Assembly (NCBI RefSeq): GCF_900475595.1
Contig: NZ_LS483397.1
Span: forward strand, 1,521,001 to 1,585,000
Length of the DNA stretch: 64,000 nt
Origin: Streptococcus uberis
GTDB lineage: Bacteria > Bacillota > Bacilli > Lactobacillales > Streptococcaceae
Direction of reading: 5' to 3'
Numbering within the stretch: the stretch's first letter is position 1; each line of letters opens with the position of its first letter. The notes under the pieces are model-generated. The model saw only the letters and a program-made list of their open reading frames with translations. It made no database searches and was not told the origin of the DNA. The translations under genes were made by a program, and so were the position numbers. Shown here piece by piece: positions 51,708 to 60,926 of the stretch.

Positions 51708-52010
51708 CTATTTCATAAGAGTCCTCATTTTCTTTGAAAATCCAGCATCTGCTATGGCAACAACCTTTCTCGGCTTACCAAGTGCAGCACTTAATTCCAG
51801 TGCGTTAAACACTGTGGAGACTTCTACATTATAATATTTACACTTATCTGTTACTTTTTTTGTGACATTAGGTCCAGCATCATTTGCTAGAAAAACCAAA
51901 TTGATTTGATTCCCTTGAATGGCTTTAACGACCAATTCCTCACCAGAAATGATTTTTCCTGCACGCTGTGCCAAGCCAATGAGATTAGCTAATCGTTGTA
52001 AATTATTCAA
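51708..52010 (-). CDS. YlxQ, L7Ae-like RNA-binding protein
   Basis: Ribosomal L7Ae-type protein of 100 residues: [25 protein letters not shown] and [16 protein letters not shown], read in parts. The start is TTG at 52010, overlapping the ylxR stop by 8 bases. Its cellular role is unclear; homologues bind K-turn RNA. Confidence 0.9.
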   Translation of the reverse strand: MNNLQRLANLIGLAQRAGKIISGEELVVKAIQGNQINLVFLANDAGPNVTKKVTDKCKYYNVEVSTVFNALELSAALGKPRKVVAIADAGFSKKMRTLMK

Positions 52011-52299
52011 GACCTAACTCTCTTCTTTTCACTTTATGATCAACGTAAGCAATTAATTCATCGTAAAAACTTTCTGGAATATCCATTGAAAAACTACGAT
52101 TGAAAACCATTCTCTTCTTTGCAAGAAGTGCTTCTTCATTATCTAGTTTTATATAAGCCCCACGACCATTTTGTTTACCTGTCGGATCAATAAAAACCTG
52201 ACCATCTTTTGTTTTGACGATACGAAGTAAATCACGCTTATCAATAATTTCACCTGAAACGAGTGATTTGCGTAAAGGAATTTTCCTTGTTTTAGGCAT
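52003..52299 (-). CDS. YlxR, DUF448 nucleic-acid-binding protein
   Basis: A 98-residue basic protein: KIPLRKSLVSGEIIDKRDLLRI and GRGAYIKLDNEEALLAKKR. Family members (RnpM/YlxR) are RNA-binding and in Bacillus modulate RNase P. Middle of the operon, with AGAGG before the ATG. Confidence 0.9.
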   Translation of the reverse strand: MPKTRKIPLRKSLVSGEIIDKRDLLRIVKTKDGQVFIDPTGKQNGRGAYIKLDNEEALLAKKRMVFNRSFSMDIPESFYDELIAYVDHKVKRRELGLE

Positions 52300-52314
52300 A
52301 TAACACCTCTATTC

Positions 52315-53463
52315 TTATTCTTCCTCGTTTGAAATAACTTCTTCTGTTTCTTGGCCATCTAAGTCTGCTAGTGCTGCTTCTGAAGCTTCATAATCACTAG
52401 CAGACTTGATATCGATACGATAACCTGTCAAATGTGCTGCTAAGCGAACATTTTGTCCACGACGACCAATAGCTAAAGATAATTTAGAATCAGGAACAAC
52501 TACCGTTGCACGTTTTAAATCATCATCATCAAATAGAACCATATCAACTTCTGCAGGTGCAATTGCATTGTATATAAATTCTGCAGGATCTTCCACCCAT
52601 TGGATAACATCAATATTTTCTTCCACAGGAATTTCGATACCTGTCTTGGCATCAAAACGCTTAGGATGGAATTTACTGATAACCTTTTTGATATTACTTC
52701 CGCCACGACCAACAATTGTACCAATGGCATCAACATTTGGGTTATGACTACGAACTGCAACTTTTGTTCGATCACCTGCTTCACGAGAGACGCTCATGAT
52801 TTCTACGGTACCATCAAAAACTTCAGGAATTTCCTGTTCCATAATACGTTTGATGAATTCTGGATGGCTTCGGCTAACAAAAACATTAACACCTTTTGGA
52901 TTGTTTTCAACCTTATAAACATAAACCTCAATACGATCATGAGATTTAAAGGTTTCCCCCGGAATTTGATCTTGGTGTGAAAGTTGTGCTTCCAATGAAC
53001 CTAAATTGACATAGATAAAACGTTGGTCAAAACGCTCTACTGTCCCGGTCATGATTTCACCCTCATGTTCTTTATATTCATTAAAGGTCACTTCACGAAT
53101 TTGACGACGCATTTTTTCCATAATAGTTTGTTTAGCAGATTGTGCTGCTACACGTCCAAATTCTGCAACAGATTCTTCAAATCTTATTTTGTCACCCAAC
53201 TCATAAGCTGAGCTGATGGCTAAAGCATCACTAAGACTGATTTCTAAACGGCTATCAAAAACTTCTTCAACAACTTCTCTAACTGAGAAAACTTGGAAAT
53301 CACCTGTCTTTTCATTAAACTCGATGACACATGATTCAGATTGCCCATATCGACGTTTATAAGCAGACTTAAGTGATTCTGTGACTGCTTCAATAATATC
53401 TTCTTTGTTAATGTGTTTCTCTTCTTCCAAAATACGGAAGGCTTCTAGCATTTCTTTGCTCAT
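52315..53463 (-). CDS. nusA: Transcription termination/antitermination protein NusA
   Basis: A 382-residue protein with the NusA N-terminal domain, an S1 domain (about 130-200, GEIMTGTVERFDQRFIYVNLGS), and two KH domains (VGRGGSNIKKV; IGRRGQNVRLAAHLTGY). It lacks the C-terminal acidic repeats of Escherichia coli NusA, as usual in Firmicutes. The nearest SD (AAAGGAA) is about 36 bases before the ATG, with a hairpin between. Confidence 0.95.
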   Translation of the reverse strand: MSKEMLEAFRILEEEKHINKEDIIEAVTESLKSAYKRRYGQSESCVIEFNEKTGDFQVFSVREVVEEVFDSRLEISLSDALAISSAYELGDKIRFEESVAEFGRVAAQSAKQTIMEKMRRQIREVTFNEYKEHEGEIMTGTVERFDQRFIYVNLGSLEAQLSHQDQIPGETFKSHDRIEVYVYKVENNPKGVNVFVSRSHPEFIKRIMEQEIPEVFDGTVEIMSVSREAGDRTKVAVRSHNPNVDAIGTIVGRGGSNIKKVISKFHPKRFDAKTGIEIPVEENIDVIQWVEDPAEFIYNAIAPAEVDMVLFDDDDLKRATVVVPDSKLSLAIGRRGQNVRLAAHLTGYRIDIKSASDYEASEAALADLDGQETEEVISNEEE

Positions 53464-53518
53464 AGTGTGTAATGCTTTGCATGAATTGCAAAAGCAAAAT
53501 TCCTTTCTACTAAATCGA

Positions 53519-53995
53519 TTATAATTTTACAGCCAAACGCGCTTTTGCAACAGTTTGGTAGGGGATTTCAACAGTTTTTTGACGTGTCTTATCAAGGTAA
53601 TGGATGGTCAAGGTATCACCATCAAATGCTACTAAGTCTCCTTGAAAAACTTTGACTTTATCAATTGCTTTATAAAGACTGACATTAACATAGGAACCAA
53701 TGGCTTTTGTTAAAGCCTCAGGCGTTTTAAGCGGTCTCTCTAGGCCAGGACTAGATACTTCTAACATATATTGTTCTGGAAATGGGTCTGGATGAATGGC
53801 ATCTAATAATGGACTGATTAATTCCGTTAAAGTCACGGTATCTTCTACTGAGATACCCCCTTCTTTATCTACAAAAACACTGAGAATATAGTCACTTCCC
53901 ATTTTTTCATACTCAACATCAACCAATTCATACGGTGGTTCAATTACTGGCGATACAGTCTTCATAACAGTATCAATGATTGTTTGGTTAGCTAT
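53519..53995 (-). CDS. rimP: Ribosome maturation factor RimP, non-standard start
   Basis: RimP, 158 residues if started at ATA 53995, 148 if at the ATG 53965. Conserved: [36 protein letters not shown] and KVFQGDL. The conserved N-terminal helix ([14 protein letters not shown]) lies upstream of the ATG, and a strong purine-rich SD (AAGGGGGGA, 54002-54010) lies seven bases before ATA 53995. No ATG/GTG/TTG occurs between the in-frame TGA at 54014-54016 and 53965. The ATG at 53965 has no SD. An ATA (or ATC) start is therefore suggested but unproved. First gene of the operon. Confidence 0.9.
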   Translation of the reverse strand: MANQTIIDTVMKTVSPVIEPPYELVDVEYEKMGSDYILSVFVDKEGGISVEDTVTLTELISPLLDAIHPDPFPEQYMLEVSSPGLERPLKTPEALTKAIGSYVNVSLYKAIDKVKVFQGDLVAFDGDTLTIHYLDKTRQKTVEIPYQTVAKARLAVKL

Positions 53996-54061
53996 GGTGA
54001 TTCCCCCCTTTTCTCAAAAAACGCAAGGTCTAAGCCTAAATCACTAAAATTCAATACAAAA

Positions 54062-54083
54062 GTGGTGAGAAATTTCTCACCAC
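54062..54083 (-). terminator. Perfect palindrome terminator after tRNA-Ser
   Basis: GTGGTGAGAAA and TTTCTCACCAC form an 11-bp perfect palindrome followed by TTTTGT on the minus strand, between tRNA-Ser and rimP. Confidence 0.8.
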
Positions 54084-54160
54084 CTTTCTGTATTCGTTAA
54101 TGTCATTATACCACAAATAAAAGATAATGCAAGACATTACCCTCTCACCTGAGTATCTAA

Positions 54161-54246
54161 GGAGAGGAGGGGATTCGAACCCCCGAGCCCCGTTAAGGAC
54201 TACACGCTTTCCAAGCGTGCGCACTCGGCCACTATGCGACCTCTCC
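54161..54246 (-). tRNA. tRNA-Ser (GGA anticodon)
   Basis: An 86-base tRNA on the minus strand. The acceptor stem is GGAGAGG/CCTCTCC; the long variable arm and the TTCGAATCC T-loop fit serine tRNA. The anticodon loop TTGGAAA gives anticodon GGA, reading UCC/UCU. The CCA end is not encoded. It lies between trmB and rimP. Confidence 0.95.
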
Positions 54247-54253
54247 ATATAAA

Positions 54254-54271
54254 GAAGTTGAACACAACTTC
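54254..54271 (-). terminator. Weak hairpin between trmB and tRNA-Ser
   Basis: GAAGTTG/CAACTTC stem with a 4-base loop followed by TTTATAT on the minus strand. Confidence 0.45.
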
Positions 54272-54278
54272 ATAATCC

Positions 54279-54914
54279 TTAAAAGAATGCCTCTACCCTA
54301 TAAATCACTTGTCCTTTTTTCGAAAACTTTTCTTCATACTCTGTCATGACATTTCCTTCAAAATCACTAGCATGCAAATCTAACCAGACTTGTTTTAAAG
54401 TCATGCCAAATTGTGAAAAGCTAGCTAGGCTATATTCGAACAAACCACGATTATCTGTTTTAAAATGAATTTCACCATGTTCAGGTAAAATCTGCTTATA
54501 GGTTTCTAGAAAATCCTTATAAGTGAGACGTCGTTTTTCGTGTTTTGTTTTAGGCCATGGATCAGAGAAATTTAGATAAAGTAAATCAATTTCACCATTT
54601 TCAAAGTAATTGGTTAGACTAGAACCATCAACACGTAAAAGTTTAACATTTGGAGCATTTGACTCCAATACTTTATCCAAGGCGTAACTAAGAACAGACA
54701 GTTGGATATCAATTCCAATATAGTTAATTTCCGGATTTTGCAATGCTTTACCTGTGATAAAGCCACCTTTTCCAGAACCAACTTCAATGTGAATGGGATG
54801 GTCGTTACCGAAGACTTCTTTCCAATGTCCTTTGATGTCCTCAGGATTCATAATAACATATTCTGGATGATTTTCAAGATGCTCTTCAGCGCCTTTTCGT
54901 TTTCTAACTCGCAT
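54279..54914 (-). CDS. trmB: tRNA (guanine-46-N7)-methyltransferase
   Basis: SAM-dependent TrmB, 211 residues, which makes m7G46 in tRNA. Conserved [34 protein letters not shown] and [15 protein letters not shown]. Its ATG overlaps the ccrZ stop by one base, the same pairing as in other streptococci. Confidence 0.95.
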   Translation of the reverse strand: MRVRKRKGAEEHLENHPEYVIMNPEDIKGHWKEVFGNDHPIHIEVGSGKGGFITGKALQNPEINYIGIDIQLSVLSYALDKVLESNAPNVKLLRVDGSSLTNYFENGEIDLLYLNFSDPWPKTKHEKRRLTYKDFLETYKQILPEHGEIHFKTDNRGLFEYSLASFSQFGMTLKQVWLDLHASDFEGNVMTEYEEKFSKKGQVIYRVEAFF

Positions 54915-55705
54915 TATTTCTTTCTAAAACTCTCTTTAAACTTACGGAGATTATAAATCTCTTGGTTGACATGCTCCATATCACGTTTATCAAAACATCT
55001 TAATATTTGTGTTAAGTAAGATAGTTGGCCATACCAATAAATCTTATTCATCACTTTTTCATTGTTTTTATAACCGTAATAAGACAACCAATCTGACCAT
55101 CTTGATTTAGGAATATAGTGCGTTAAGAGATAGGCAACATCATACATCCTGTCAGTTAACCTTACAGAATCCCAATCACAGAGATAAATCATTCCACTTG
55201 TGGTAATAACCCAGTTACTATGCTTGATGTCACCATGAACAATGGTTGCAACATCAGCTCTAAATTCTGGCATACTCCTTTTCAATTCTTTTACAATACC
55301 TTGTAAATAAGTGTTTTGTTGAATTTGCAGTGGAGCATTTTGCTCAAAGTCCGCAATTAAATCATAAGGATTTTCGATTTTATAATTCAGTTGCAATAAT
55401 TGATTAACCAACTGTTTAGATTTGTGTAGTCGCACTAAAATATGAATGATTTGTTTACTATTCATATCTTGACGTGTCAAGATACGACCATCTAACCATT
55501 CTTGAGCGCTCATCATATCCCCGTTACCCATACGTTTTGCCCAAAGTAACTGAGGAGCAATCTGTTCTTTTGCCAAGGCGGGTAGAATTGGAGTTGTATT
55601 AAGCTTAATAAAAACCTGATCCCCATTTGGATAGGTCCCTTTATAGGCTTTACCACTATTTCCTCTTAAGGGCGTCAAAGTTAATTCATCTTCTGTTACT
55701 GTCAT
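54914..55705 (-). CDS. ccrZ: Cell cycle regulator CcrZ (phosphotransferase family)
   Basis: Aminoglycoside-phosphotransferase/choline-kinase-like protein, 263 residues. The catalytic loop is [12 protein letters not shown] and the metal-binding DWDSV is in [16 protein letters not shown]. The position upstream of trmB is that of CcrZ (YtmP family), which in pneumococcus coordinates DNA replication with division and phosphorylates ribose-type nucleosides. AAGGAGG precedes the ATG. Confidence 0.88.
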   Translation of the reverse strand: MTVTEDELTLTPLRGNSGKAYKGTYPNGDQVFIKLNTTPILPALAKEQIAPQLLWAKRMGNGDMMSAQEWLDGRILTRQDMNSKQIIHILVRLHKSKQLVNQLLQLNYKIENPYDLIADFEQNAPLQIQQNTYLQGIVKELKRSMPEFRADVATIVHGDIKHSNWVITTSGMIYLCDWDSVRLTDRMYDVAYLLTHYIPKSRWSDWLSYYGYKNNEKVMNKIYWYGQLSYLTQILRCFDKRDMEHVNQEIYNLRKFKESFRKK

Positions 55706-55765
55706 GTTGTCGCCCTCCTTTTCTTTATCAAATCACTTATTCCTATTTTACTTGTTTTGGTTCTC

Positions 55766-56800
55766 TTAGTCAATTATGTTCTTTAATTTATGTGGGAGAT
55801 AAATCAGATTTAAGAAAAGTAATAAGATAGCTAAGCCAAAAACGACTACTAAGTGATGATTAATAATGATTTCAACAACAAAAATAATAAGAGATAATCC
55901 TTTTAAAAAGGTTAATAAATTTGAAACTTTAACAGGTTTTGAACTTGGATAAAGAAGGTTCAATCCATAATAATCAAAATGATGGTACAGGGCAAGCAGT
56001 TGAAAAAGCAACAAATAGTTAAAGAGACATGCTAGCGCTAGGGCTAGATAAGTATTGGAAATAAACAGTAAGGCCAAACATGATAGCGTGGTTAAGCGAA
56101 CAAATATGCCCAAATAATCTGACCCCCTTAAAAAAGCTCGCAAATATAAGTTTAGCCATAAATGCTCTGGTTTTTTTCCGATAAATTTAAGCAGTCCATT
56201 AAGATAAGGACGCGCTTTGAAACTGCTGGAGATACCTTTTACTTGCGTGAACAATGAGTAAAACTTAAGAAGTCCCTGTTTGCGACCATGCTCTGTTTCA
56301 ATAGCTTTCTCCCAGTCTAAATCATTCCCATTCAAAAGAGCTGTGTTTTTCCAATGATGTATAAACCACTTTGCCACTGTAAAAATTGCCAACAGTAAAA
56401 GAAATCCCCAAAATGTAAAACCTGATTTTAAAAACAGAGGTAATAAGACAATCAAAATGACAATTGCTAGTAGTGTCCATTGACTAAAAGAAACTTTAGT
56501 TGAGTGATGAATGTGCTCTACCACGGCCTTTTCTTGAGGTAAAAGAAATTGACTATCCGCTTTTTCTAAATAAGTAGCTGTCTTTCCTAAAGGCCATAAG
56601 ATCAATACCACCAAGGCTAAGGCTAGTAGAATAATAATAGGATTTTTGGGAAAATTTTTTAGGAGTTTACTGTATTCAAATAAGACATAGCCTGTTAAAA
56701 AAAGTAATACAAGAACAAAATGATCATTAAAAACATATTTTAGGTATTTTAATTGTTTTTTTTGAAAAGCACGTTTTCTTTCTGCAAATAACTGTTTCAT
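55766..56800 (-). CDS. ecsB: ABC transporter permease EcsB
   Basis: Polytopic membrane protein, 344 residues, about seven to eight hydrophobic segments, of the EcsB family. It starts one base after the ecsA stop. In Bacillus, Ecs affects protein secretion and intramembrane protease RasP; in streptococci, peptide pheromone export is linked to it. Identification rests on the gene order ecsA-ecsB beside hit plus membrane layout. Confidence 0.88.
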   Translation of the reverse strand: MKQLFAERKRAFQKKQLKYLKYVFNDHFVLVLLFLTGYVLFEYSKLLKNFPKNPIIILLALALVVLILWPLGKTATYLEKADSQFLLPQEKAVVEHIHHSTKVSFSQWTLLAIVILIVLLPLFLKSGFTFWGFLLLLAIFTVAKWFIHHWKNTALLNGNDLDWEKAIETEHGRKQGLLKFYSLFTQVKGISSSFKARPYLNGLLKFIGKKPEHLWLNLYLRAFLRGSDYLGIFVRLTTLSCLALLFISNTYLALALACLFNYLLLFQLLALYHHFDYYGLNLLYPSSKPVKVSNLLTFLKGLSLIIFVVEIIINHHLVVVFGLAILLLFLNLIYLPHKLKNIID

Positions 56801-56801
56801 T

Positions 56802-57527
56802 TTAAACCTCTTTTGTTAACATTAGGTAGATATCATTTAAGCTAGCACCTGACTGTCCAAAGCTTTTTCTTAGCTCTTCAAGTGTTCCTTGAGCTTTAAT
56901 CTGTCCCTTGTGAAGAATAATGAAACGGTCACACATTTTTTCAGCAGAATCTAAAACATGAGTACTCATTAAAATGGACTTGCCCTTCTTTTTTTCTTCT
57001 TCTAAATGTGCAACCAAATCTGCAATAGCTAAAGGATCTAGTCCTAAAAAGGGTTCATCTAATATAAAGAGACTAGGATCAATAATGAAGGCACAAATAA
57101 TCATCACTTTTTGTTTCATCCCTTTAGAAAACAGGCTTGGAAACCAATCCAATTTATCCGAAAGGCGATACGTTTCTAATAAACTTTCAGCTCTTTGTAA
57201 GGCCTTCTCAACAGGGATATCATAGGCCATTGCTGTAATTTCAATATGTTCTTTAAGGGTTAATTCCTCATATAAACTTGGCGTTTCGGGAATAAAACCA
57301 ATTTTTTTCCTATAGTTTTGATTATCTTGTTCTATACTAAGGCCATCAATTGTTATTTCCCCATTATAAGGTTTTAATAAGCCAATGATTTCTTTAATGG
57401 TTGTTGATTTCCCGGCACCATTTAAACCAATTAGGCCAACTAGTTCTCCATCTTCTATTGTAAAAGAAATATTTTTTAACACTGGAATATTAAGGTAACC
57501 GCCTGTAAGATTTTCAATTTTTAGCAT
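56802..57527 (-). CDS. ecsA: ABC transporter ATP-binding protein EcsA
   Basis: ATPase of 241 residues from the ATG at 57527 (a TTG eight codons earlier is the alternative). Start MLKIENLTGGYLNIPVL; Walker A GLNGAGKST; signature FSKGMKQK; Walker B LFILDEPFLGLDP. The SD is weak. An extended -10 (TGA-TATAAT near 57560) precedes it. Divergent to hit. Confidence 0.92.
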   Translation of the reverse strand: MLKIENLTGGYLNIPVLKNISFTIEDGELVGLIGLNGAGKSTTIKEIIGLLKPYNGEITIDGLSIEQDNQNYRKKIGFIPETPSLYEELTLKEHIEITAMAYDIPVEKALQRAESLLETYRLSDKLDWFPSLFSKGMKQKVMIICAFIIDPSLFILDEPFLGLDPLAIADLVAHLEEEKKKGKSILMSTHVLDSAEKMCDRFIILHKGQIKAQGTLEELRKSFGQSGASLNDIYLMLTKEV

Positions 57528-57802
57528 AAGGTTTCTTTCTAGTCTTTTCAATTCGTATTATCATTATATCAGATTGACCTGTATAATGAATCTGAAAATT
57601 TTTATCTTTAAAGGCCTAGCCCAGAAAAAAAGCAATTTAAAAGGGTAGCTTACTGCCACATGGAAAATTTTGTTTAGGGCTTGCCTTTTCCATACAAGAA
57701 AAAACAATTAGCCATTCCCTTCCTAAAGCATTTCTTTAGACAGTCATTTTAGTTATATTTTGTTATACTAGTACTATTAAGAAGAAAATGAGGAAGAAAT
57801 CT

Positions 57803-58222
57803 ATGGACGATTGTATTTTTTGTCAAATCATTAATGGAAACATCCCTTCATCAAAAATATATGAGGATGAACAGGTTTTAGCATTTCTTGATATTTCTCA
57901 AACGACTCCTGGACATAGCCTTTTAATTCCCAAAAAACATGTTAAGAATATGTTTGAAATGGATAGTTCAACCGCAAGCGAAACCTTCTCTCGTTTGCCT
58001 ATGATTGCTCGTGCTGTCCAAAAAGCGACGAAAGCTAGTGCAATGAATATCGTCAATAATAACGGTGAGTTAGCTGGTCAGACTGTATTTCACGCTCATA
58101 TCCATTTGGTTCCCAGGTATAGTCAAGAGGACGGTCTTTCCATTCAATACACTACTCACGAACCTGACTTTGAAAAGCTTGCCCAATTGGCTGAAAGTAT
58201 TCAGAAAGAGGTTAATTTATGA
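57803..58222 (+). CDS. hit: HIT family hydrolase
   Basis: Histidine-triad nucleotide-binding protein of 139 residues from the ATG at 57803 (GAGGAAG upstream). CIFCQIINGNIPSSKIYEDE at the N-terminus and the HAHIHLVPR triad are diagnostic. Likely hydrolyses adenosine phosphoramidate-type substrates. Extended -10 TGT-TATACT lies upstream. Confidence 0.94.
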   Translation: MDDCIFCQIINGNIPSSKIYEDEQVLAFLDISQTTPGHSLLIPKKHVKNMFEMDSSTASETFSRLPMIARAVQKATKASAMNIVNNNGELAGQTVFHAHIHLVPRYSQEDGLSIQYTTHEPDFEKLAQLAESIQKEVNL

Positions 58223-58524
58223 AATTAAAACCATTTCTAATATCTAGTTTAACCTCTTTTTTAGCCTATACAGCTTATCACAAGCGACAAACAATCAAAA
58301 ACAGTGCTAAGGCTTTGAAAGAACAAAAAGATGTGATTCAATTTGATCTTGATCGCATAAAAGCAAATGTCTCATTGATACAAACAGAAGTTCACAAACT
58401 ACAGGATATTGGTGACGATGTGTCACATAAACTGAAGGTTTTTAATCAGGAGACACAACCATTAGTTTCTCAAATTAAAGACCGTATGGAAAAATACCAG
58501 ACAGAAGAAAACGAAAACAAGTAA
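58219..58524 (+). CDS. Small membrane-anchored coiled-coil protein
   Basis: A 101-residue protein of unknown function: a short N-terminal membrane helix (about residues 5-20), basic junction HKRQ, then a charged coiled coil. Its start overlaps the hit stop by four bases (ATGA), with AGAGG upstream. The layout resembles YtxH-type envelope proteins, but no family is certain. Confidence 0.75.
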   Translation: MKLKPFLISSLTSFLAYTAYHKRQTIKNSAKALKEQKDVIQFDLDRIKANVSLIQTEVHKLQDIGDDVSHKLKVFNQETQPLVSQIKDRMEKYQTEENENK

Positions 58525-58550
58525 AAACAGTTCCAATTGGAACTGTTTTT
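58523..58550. terminator. Bidirectional terminator between 58219 gene and LCP gene
   Basis: AAAAACAGTTCC and GGAACTGTTTTT form a perfect 12-bp stem with loop AATT. Confidence 0.9.
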
Positions 58551-58551
58551 A

Positions 58552-59868
58552 TTATGGATTCTGAGTTGTTACTCCTGTCTCAGGTGTGACAGTTGATGGA
58601 GGGCTAGCTGGGGAAACCGCTCCGCTGTTACCAGAAATGGTTCCCGTAGTAGTATCTGCTGGAACCGTACCAGAGACAGAACTTGAATAAGTCTGATTGC
58701 TACTTTCTGGAGGAATGATTGTGACCGAGTTATTTGGCGCTGAGTAATAAGTGCCCGCAGAGTTGGACTCACTATAGGTTGAAGATTGATTATTTGATGG
58801 TACTGATGACGTATCCCCTGTGCTAGAAGACTCTGTATAGGTTACTTTACTGATACCATACAATTCTTCATAGGTAATAGCACTTGTTTTTAACTGCGTT
58901 AACTCTGTGAGTCCAAGTTGTTTTCTGATGCGATTTTGGACTTCAAGGAGATGTTCTTCCGTTACAATTTGATAAGAGCCCCCATCAGCTAAGGTTTCTC
59001 CTTCCCCTTTTAATTGATAAGATTTTATACTTTTTAGGGCATCAGCATAGCCCAACAACTTAGGAATTGTAGAAGAGGAAATTTCAATGTTAGTCTGCAT
59101 GTTATTACTTACTGCTTGTAAAATTTTGCGATAAGATGTCACACTATTTAAGGCCAAAATTTTCTGTAACACCTTTTGAATCACTATGCGTTGGCGTTTT
59201 TGACGTCCATAATCTCCTTCTGGATCATCGTAACGCATTCGAGCATAGACTAAAGCCTGTTCACCATTGATTTTATGAGTCCCAGGTTCTACTTTTGCCT
59301 GATATTCTGGCTCATTGTCCGCAATAGAAATGGGAAAATCAAATTCATTTGTCACCGTAATCCCACCTACTGCATCAACTAAATCGACTAAACCTTGCAT
59401 ATTAATACGGACATAATTATCGATTTTGATGTTTAACAAATCTTGAACGGTCATAATTGCCATCTCTGCACCGCCAGCTGCATAAGCAGCATTTAGTTTG
59501 GCTTCTGCTCCATTCATGTCATTTGAACTAGGTCCCGTTAAGGAAATCAATATATCTCTTTCCAAACTAGTCATCGTTGTTTTCTTTGTTTTAGGATTGA
59601 TAGTGACCAGTATCATTGAATCACTATTACCTTCCCATTTGGATTTTCTTTCAGAAGAACCTGTATCCACACCCATCAATAAAATCGAAAAGGGCTTTGT
59701 TTGACTAATGGCTGTGCTTTTTGAGCCTGGAGTTCCAAAGTCTTTGAAGGTTTTTGATAATTCTCCAGTTGAAAACGTATAAGCACTTGTAGCATAGACA
59801 GCCAAAGCAAGCACACTCGTCAGTATGATCGCTGATAACATCAAAAAGATTTTTTTTCCAATTTTCAT
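58552..59868 (-). CDS. lytR: LytR-CpsA-Psr family protein (BrpA-like)
   Basis: Membrane-anchored LCP protein, 438 residues: short cytoplasmic N-terminus, membrane helix (about 8-30), then the catalytic LCP domain with LLMGVDTG, DSMILVTINPKTKKTTMTSLERD (read in two) and ARMRYDDPEGDYGRQKRQR. From about 350 on there is a serine/threonine/proline-rich tail. LCP enzymes attach wall teichoic acid-like or capsular polymers to peptidoglycan. The context tsaE-GNAT-LCP is that of Streptococcus mutans brpA. Confidence 0.92.
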   Translation of the reverse strand: MKIGKKIFLMLSAIILTSVLALAVYATSAYTFSTGELSKTFKDFGTPGSKSTAISQTKPFSILLMGVDTGSSERKSKWEGNSDSMILVTINPKTKKTTMTSLERDILISLTGPSSNDMNGAEAKLNAAYAAGGAEMAIMTVQDLLNIKIDNYVRINMQGLVDLVDAVGGITVTNEFDFPISIADNEPEYQAKVEPGTHKINGEQALVYARMRYDDPEGDYGRQKRQRIVIQKVLQKILALNSVTSYRKILQAVSNNMQTNIEISSSTIPKLLGYADALKSIKSYQLKGEGETLADGGSYQIVTEEHLLEVQNRIRKQLGLTELTQLKTSAITYEELYGISKVTYTESSSTGDTSSVPSNNQSSTYSESNSAGTYYSAPNNSVTIIPPESSNQTYSSSVSGTVPADTTTGTISGNSGAVSPASPPSTVTPETGVTTQNP

Positions 59869-59876
59869 TTAATTTT

Positions 59877-60398
59877 TTATTTTAGAACTTTTCCCATATA
59901 GTATAGATCTAAAAATTCTCCATCCTTTGTTTTCACACCCTTTTTGCGAGTGCCTTCTATCCTAAATCCACATTTTTCATATAATGATTGCGCAATCTCA
60001 TTTCTAACCTGAACTTGTAGTTCTAATTTTCTTAAAACCGGTGTTTGGTTTGCCCAGTCTATGGCCATTTCTAATAAATCTCGTCCTAACCCGTAGCCAC
60101 GAAATGGTTTTTGGATGGCCATAAATAGTTCTCCAATATGTTGGCTAGTTTCATGATGACTATTGGTTACATTCAGGATTCCAACAATTTCCTGGTTAAT
60201 CTTTATAAGTAAGCACAGGTCTGATTCAGATTGATTTTGCAAGTCCAAATATTTTTCGAGTGCCGAGAGAGACGTTTGAGTAACATTTTCTGTCTCTGTG
60301 ATATAAGTTGTTTCTTCTTCGAGCTCAATAAATAATTGTTTAATGCCGATTGCGTCTGAAGCTCTTGCCTCTTCGATAACAACTTCCATTTCAATCAA
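59877..60398 (-). CDS. GNAT family acetyltransferase
   Basis: N-acetyltransferase, about 173 residues. Acetyl-CoA loop FRGYGLGRDLLEMAIDWA, followed by LELQVQVRNEIAQSLYEKCGFRIEGTRKKG. TTG at 60398 has GAGG nine bases before it; ATG at 60389 is the other option. It overlaps the tsaE stop by eight bases. The substrate is unknown; RimI-like and SACOL1063-like enzymes are in this family. Confidence 0.87.
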   Translation of the reverse strand: MIEMEVVIEEARASDAIGIKQLFIELEEETTYITETENVTQTSLSALEKYLDLQNQSESDLCLLIKINQEIVGILNVTNSHHETSQHIGELFMAIQKPFRGYGLGRDLLEMAIDWANQTPVLRKLELQVQVRNEIAQSLYEKCGFRIEGTRKKGVKTKDGEFLDLYYMGKVLK

Positions 60399-60834
60399 TA
60401 GTTATTTCCTCTAGTAATTGTTGACTTCTTACGCCTTTGGCTTTTAAATCCAGCAAACGACCATCCTCTTTTTTGCTTAAAACAATTTCAAGGTAATCAT
60501 CAAACAAGGATAAATCTAATAGATTTCCCCATTCAATAACAGTAACACCTCCGCCATAGATAAAGTCATCTAAATCAATCGAGTCTGGATCATCACCAAT
60601 TCGATATACATCTAAATGATAAAGGGGTAACCGTCCTTGGTATTCTCTAACAATTGTGTAGGTTGGACTTTTAATCATTTGACTAATATCAAGCCCTTTT
60701 GCAATACCCTTAGTCAAAGTTGTTTTTCCTGCACCTAATTCACCCGTTAGGATGAGGATATCCCCTTCCTTAAGAAGTTTTCCAAGTTGTGAACCAAAAT
60801 CCATCAGTTCCATTTCATTTTCACTATAAAACAT
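60391..60834 (-). CDS. tsaE: tRNA threonylcarbamoyladenosine biosynthesis ATPase TsaE
   Basis: P-loop ATPase of 147 residues: Walker A GELGAGKTTLTKG, SPTYTIVREY and YHLDVYRIGD. It works with TsaB, TsaD and TsaC to make t6A37. There is no SD; TGC-TATAAT ends six bases before the ATG with TTGGAA 17 bases further up, so the mRNA is predicted leaderless. First gene of tsaE-GNAT-LCP. Confidence 0.95.
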   Translation of the reverse strand: MFYSENEMELMDFGSQLGKLLKEGDILILTGELGAGKTTLTKGIAKGLDISQMIKSPTYTIVREYQGRLPLYHLDVYRIGDDPDSIDLDDFIYGGGVTVIEWGNLLDLSLFDDYLEIVLSKKEDGRLLDLKAKGVRSQQLLEEITID

Positions 60835-60840
60835 AGCATT

Positions 60841-60869
60841 ATTATAGCAGAAAACAAATTGACTTCCAA
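60841..60869 (-). promoter_or_regulatory. tsaE promoter, predicted leaderless
   Basis: -35 TTGGAA (60864-60869), 17-base spacer, extended -10 TGC-TATAAT (60841-60846), then six bases (AATGCT) to the ATG at 60834. Confidence 0.75.
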
Positions 60870-60889
60870 GTCTATTCCATGAGACAAAA

Positions 60890-60917
60890 AAAGCAAGTAA
60901 TCAAAGACACTTGCTTT
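60890..60917 (-). terminator. Terminator of the purine permease gene
   Basis: AAAGCAAGT and ACTTGCTTT form a 9-bp stem; seven T follow on the minus strand. Confidence 0.85.
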
Positions 60918-60926
60918 ATCGATTAA

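Noticed and set aside
54051..54248. A 65-residue frame over tRNA-Ser
   Set aside because: It overlies a complete tRNA and its terminator.
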